A stretch of 7,219 nt of DNA from CAWUIH01 sp963922495. Lineage in GTDB: Bacteria > Pseudomonadota > Gammaproteobacteria > Coxiellales > Coxiellaceae. Shown piece by piece: positions 7,145-7,219 of the stretch; position 1 is the first letter of the stretch, and every line of letters begins with the position of its first letter. The stretch spans positions 1-7,219 of the forward strand of contig CAWUIH010000070.1 in assembly GCA_963922495.1 (NCBI GenBank), read 5' to 3'. The translations under genes and the position numbers were made by a program. Below the pieces are notes generated by a model. That model saw nothing but the letters and a program-made list of their open reading frames with translations, was not told the origin of the DNA and did no database searches.

Positions 7145-7219
7145 TTGTGCTATTGGCTCTATATAAGGTCTGGCCCCGATCCTGGAAATTTAGGGTTAAA
7201 TCTCACCGCTATGTTGCAT
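7145..7219. other. Right-edge sequence beyond the Tn3 fragment
   Basis: In the frame of the neighbouring tnpA fragment this reads IGARPYIEPIAQL and then meets TAA at 7190-7192. The expected middle of a Tn3 transposase does not follow. The break in homology lies about 7150-7175, next to a GGCCCC-containing stretch (7172-7177). Nothing coding or RNA-like is recognised here. Confidence 0.45.

Larger units (their letters stand above)
4546..7189. mobile_element. Composite of mobile-element remnants (IS66 plus two Tn3-type)
   Basis: Three truncated transposase pieces lie in the same orientation with no passenger gene, resolvase or intact ends between them. The left limit is placed at a weak IS66-end candidate (GTTACATGACCGC, 4546-4558), the right limit at the TAA that closes the outer Tn3 frame. 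Limits are approximate. The segment is AT-richer than the surface gene to its left. It looks like nested insertions followed by deletion. Confidence 0.6.

Noticed and set aside
7172..7219. Possible further copy of the 37-bp repeat (shares ATCCTGG)
   Set aside because: Only about seven bases match in a row and the flanks do not align.

Overview
The window has two unlike halves. The left 60% is one long plus-strand gene (53-4261). It encodes a surface-type protein built from integrin-alpha-like FG-GAP repeats, a Pro/Thr-rich stalk, one membrane-spanning helix and a cytoplasmic tail. The right 40% (about 4575-7219) holds no intact gene. It contains three decayed transposase pieces, all on the minus strand: the C-terminal end of an IS66-family transposase and two C-terminal halves of Tn3-family transposases from different subfamilies.

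Layout: 1-52, open-frame sequence with no FG-GAP resemblance; 53-1321, an irregular FG-GAP array; 1322-2770, a strikingly regular array of seven units with a 73-residue (219 bp) period; 2771-3343, the P/T-rich stalk; about 3356-3421, the transmembrane segment; to 4261, the cytoplasmic tail; 4287-4323 and 4979-5015, two copies of a 37-bp direct repeat; between them, about 250 bp of non-coding DNA and the IS66 fragment; 5075-5923 and 5927-7144, the two Tn3 fragments, in the same frame and separated by one TGA codon and one sense codon; 7145-7219, a truncated edge.

The transposases and the uninterrupted prokaryotic-style reading frames indicate a bacterium. The Tn3 fragments resemble what I remember from Legionella-like and related intracellular gammaproteobacteria. 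A eukaryote-like adhesin with an integrin-type head and a PT-rich stalk would suit a host-associated organism. This assignment is inference from memory, not a search result. The left gene is GC-richer than the transposon half (34/60 G+C in 2281-2340 against 19/60 in 6481-6540), consistent with separate histories.

The genes do not form a pathway. The picture is a large repeat-rich surface gene, possibly 5'-truncated, beside a graveyard of mobile elements. The most noteworthy points are the architecture of the surface protein, the exact 73-residue periodicity, the 37-bp direct repeats at the junctions, and the head-to-tail fusion of two unrelated Tn3 transposase remnants.
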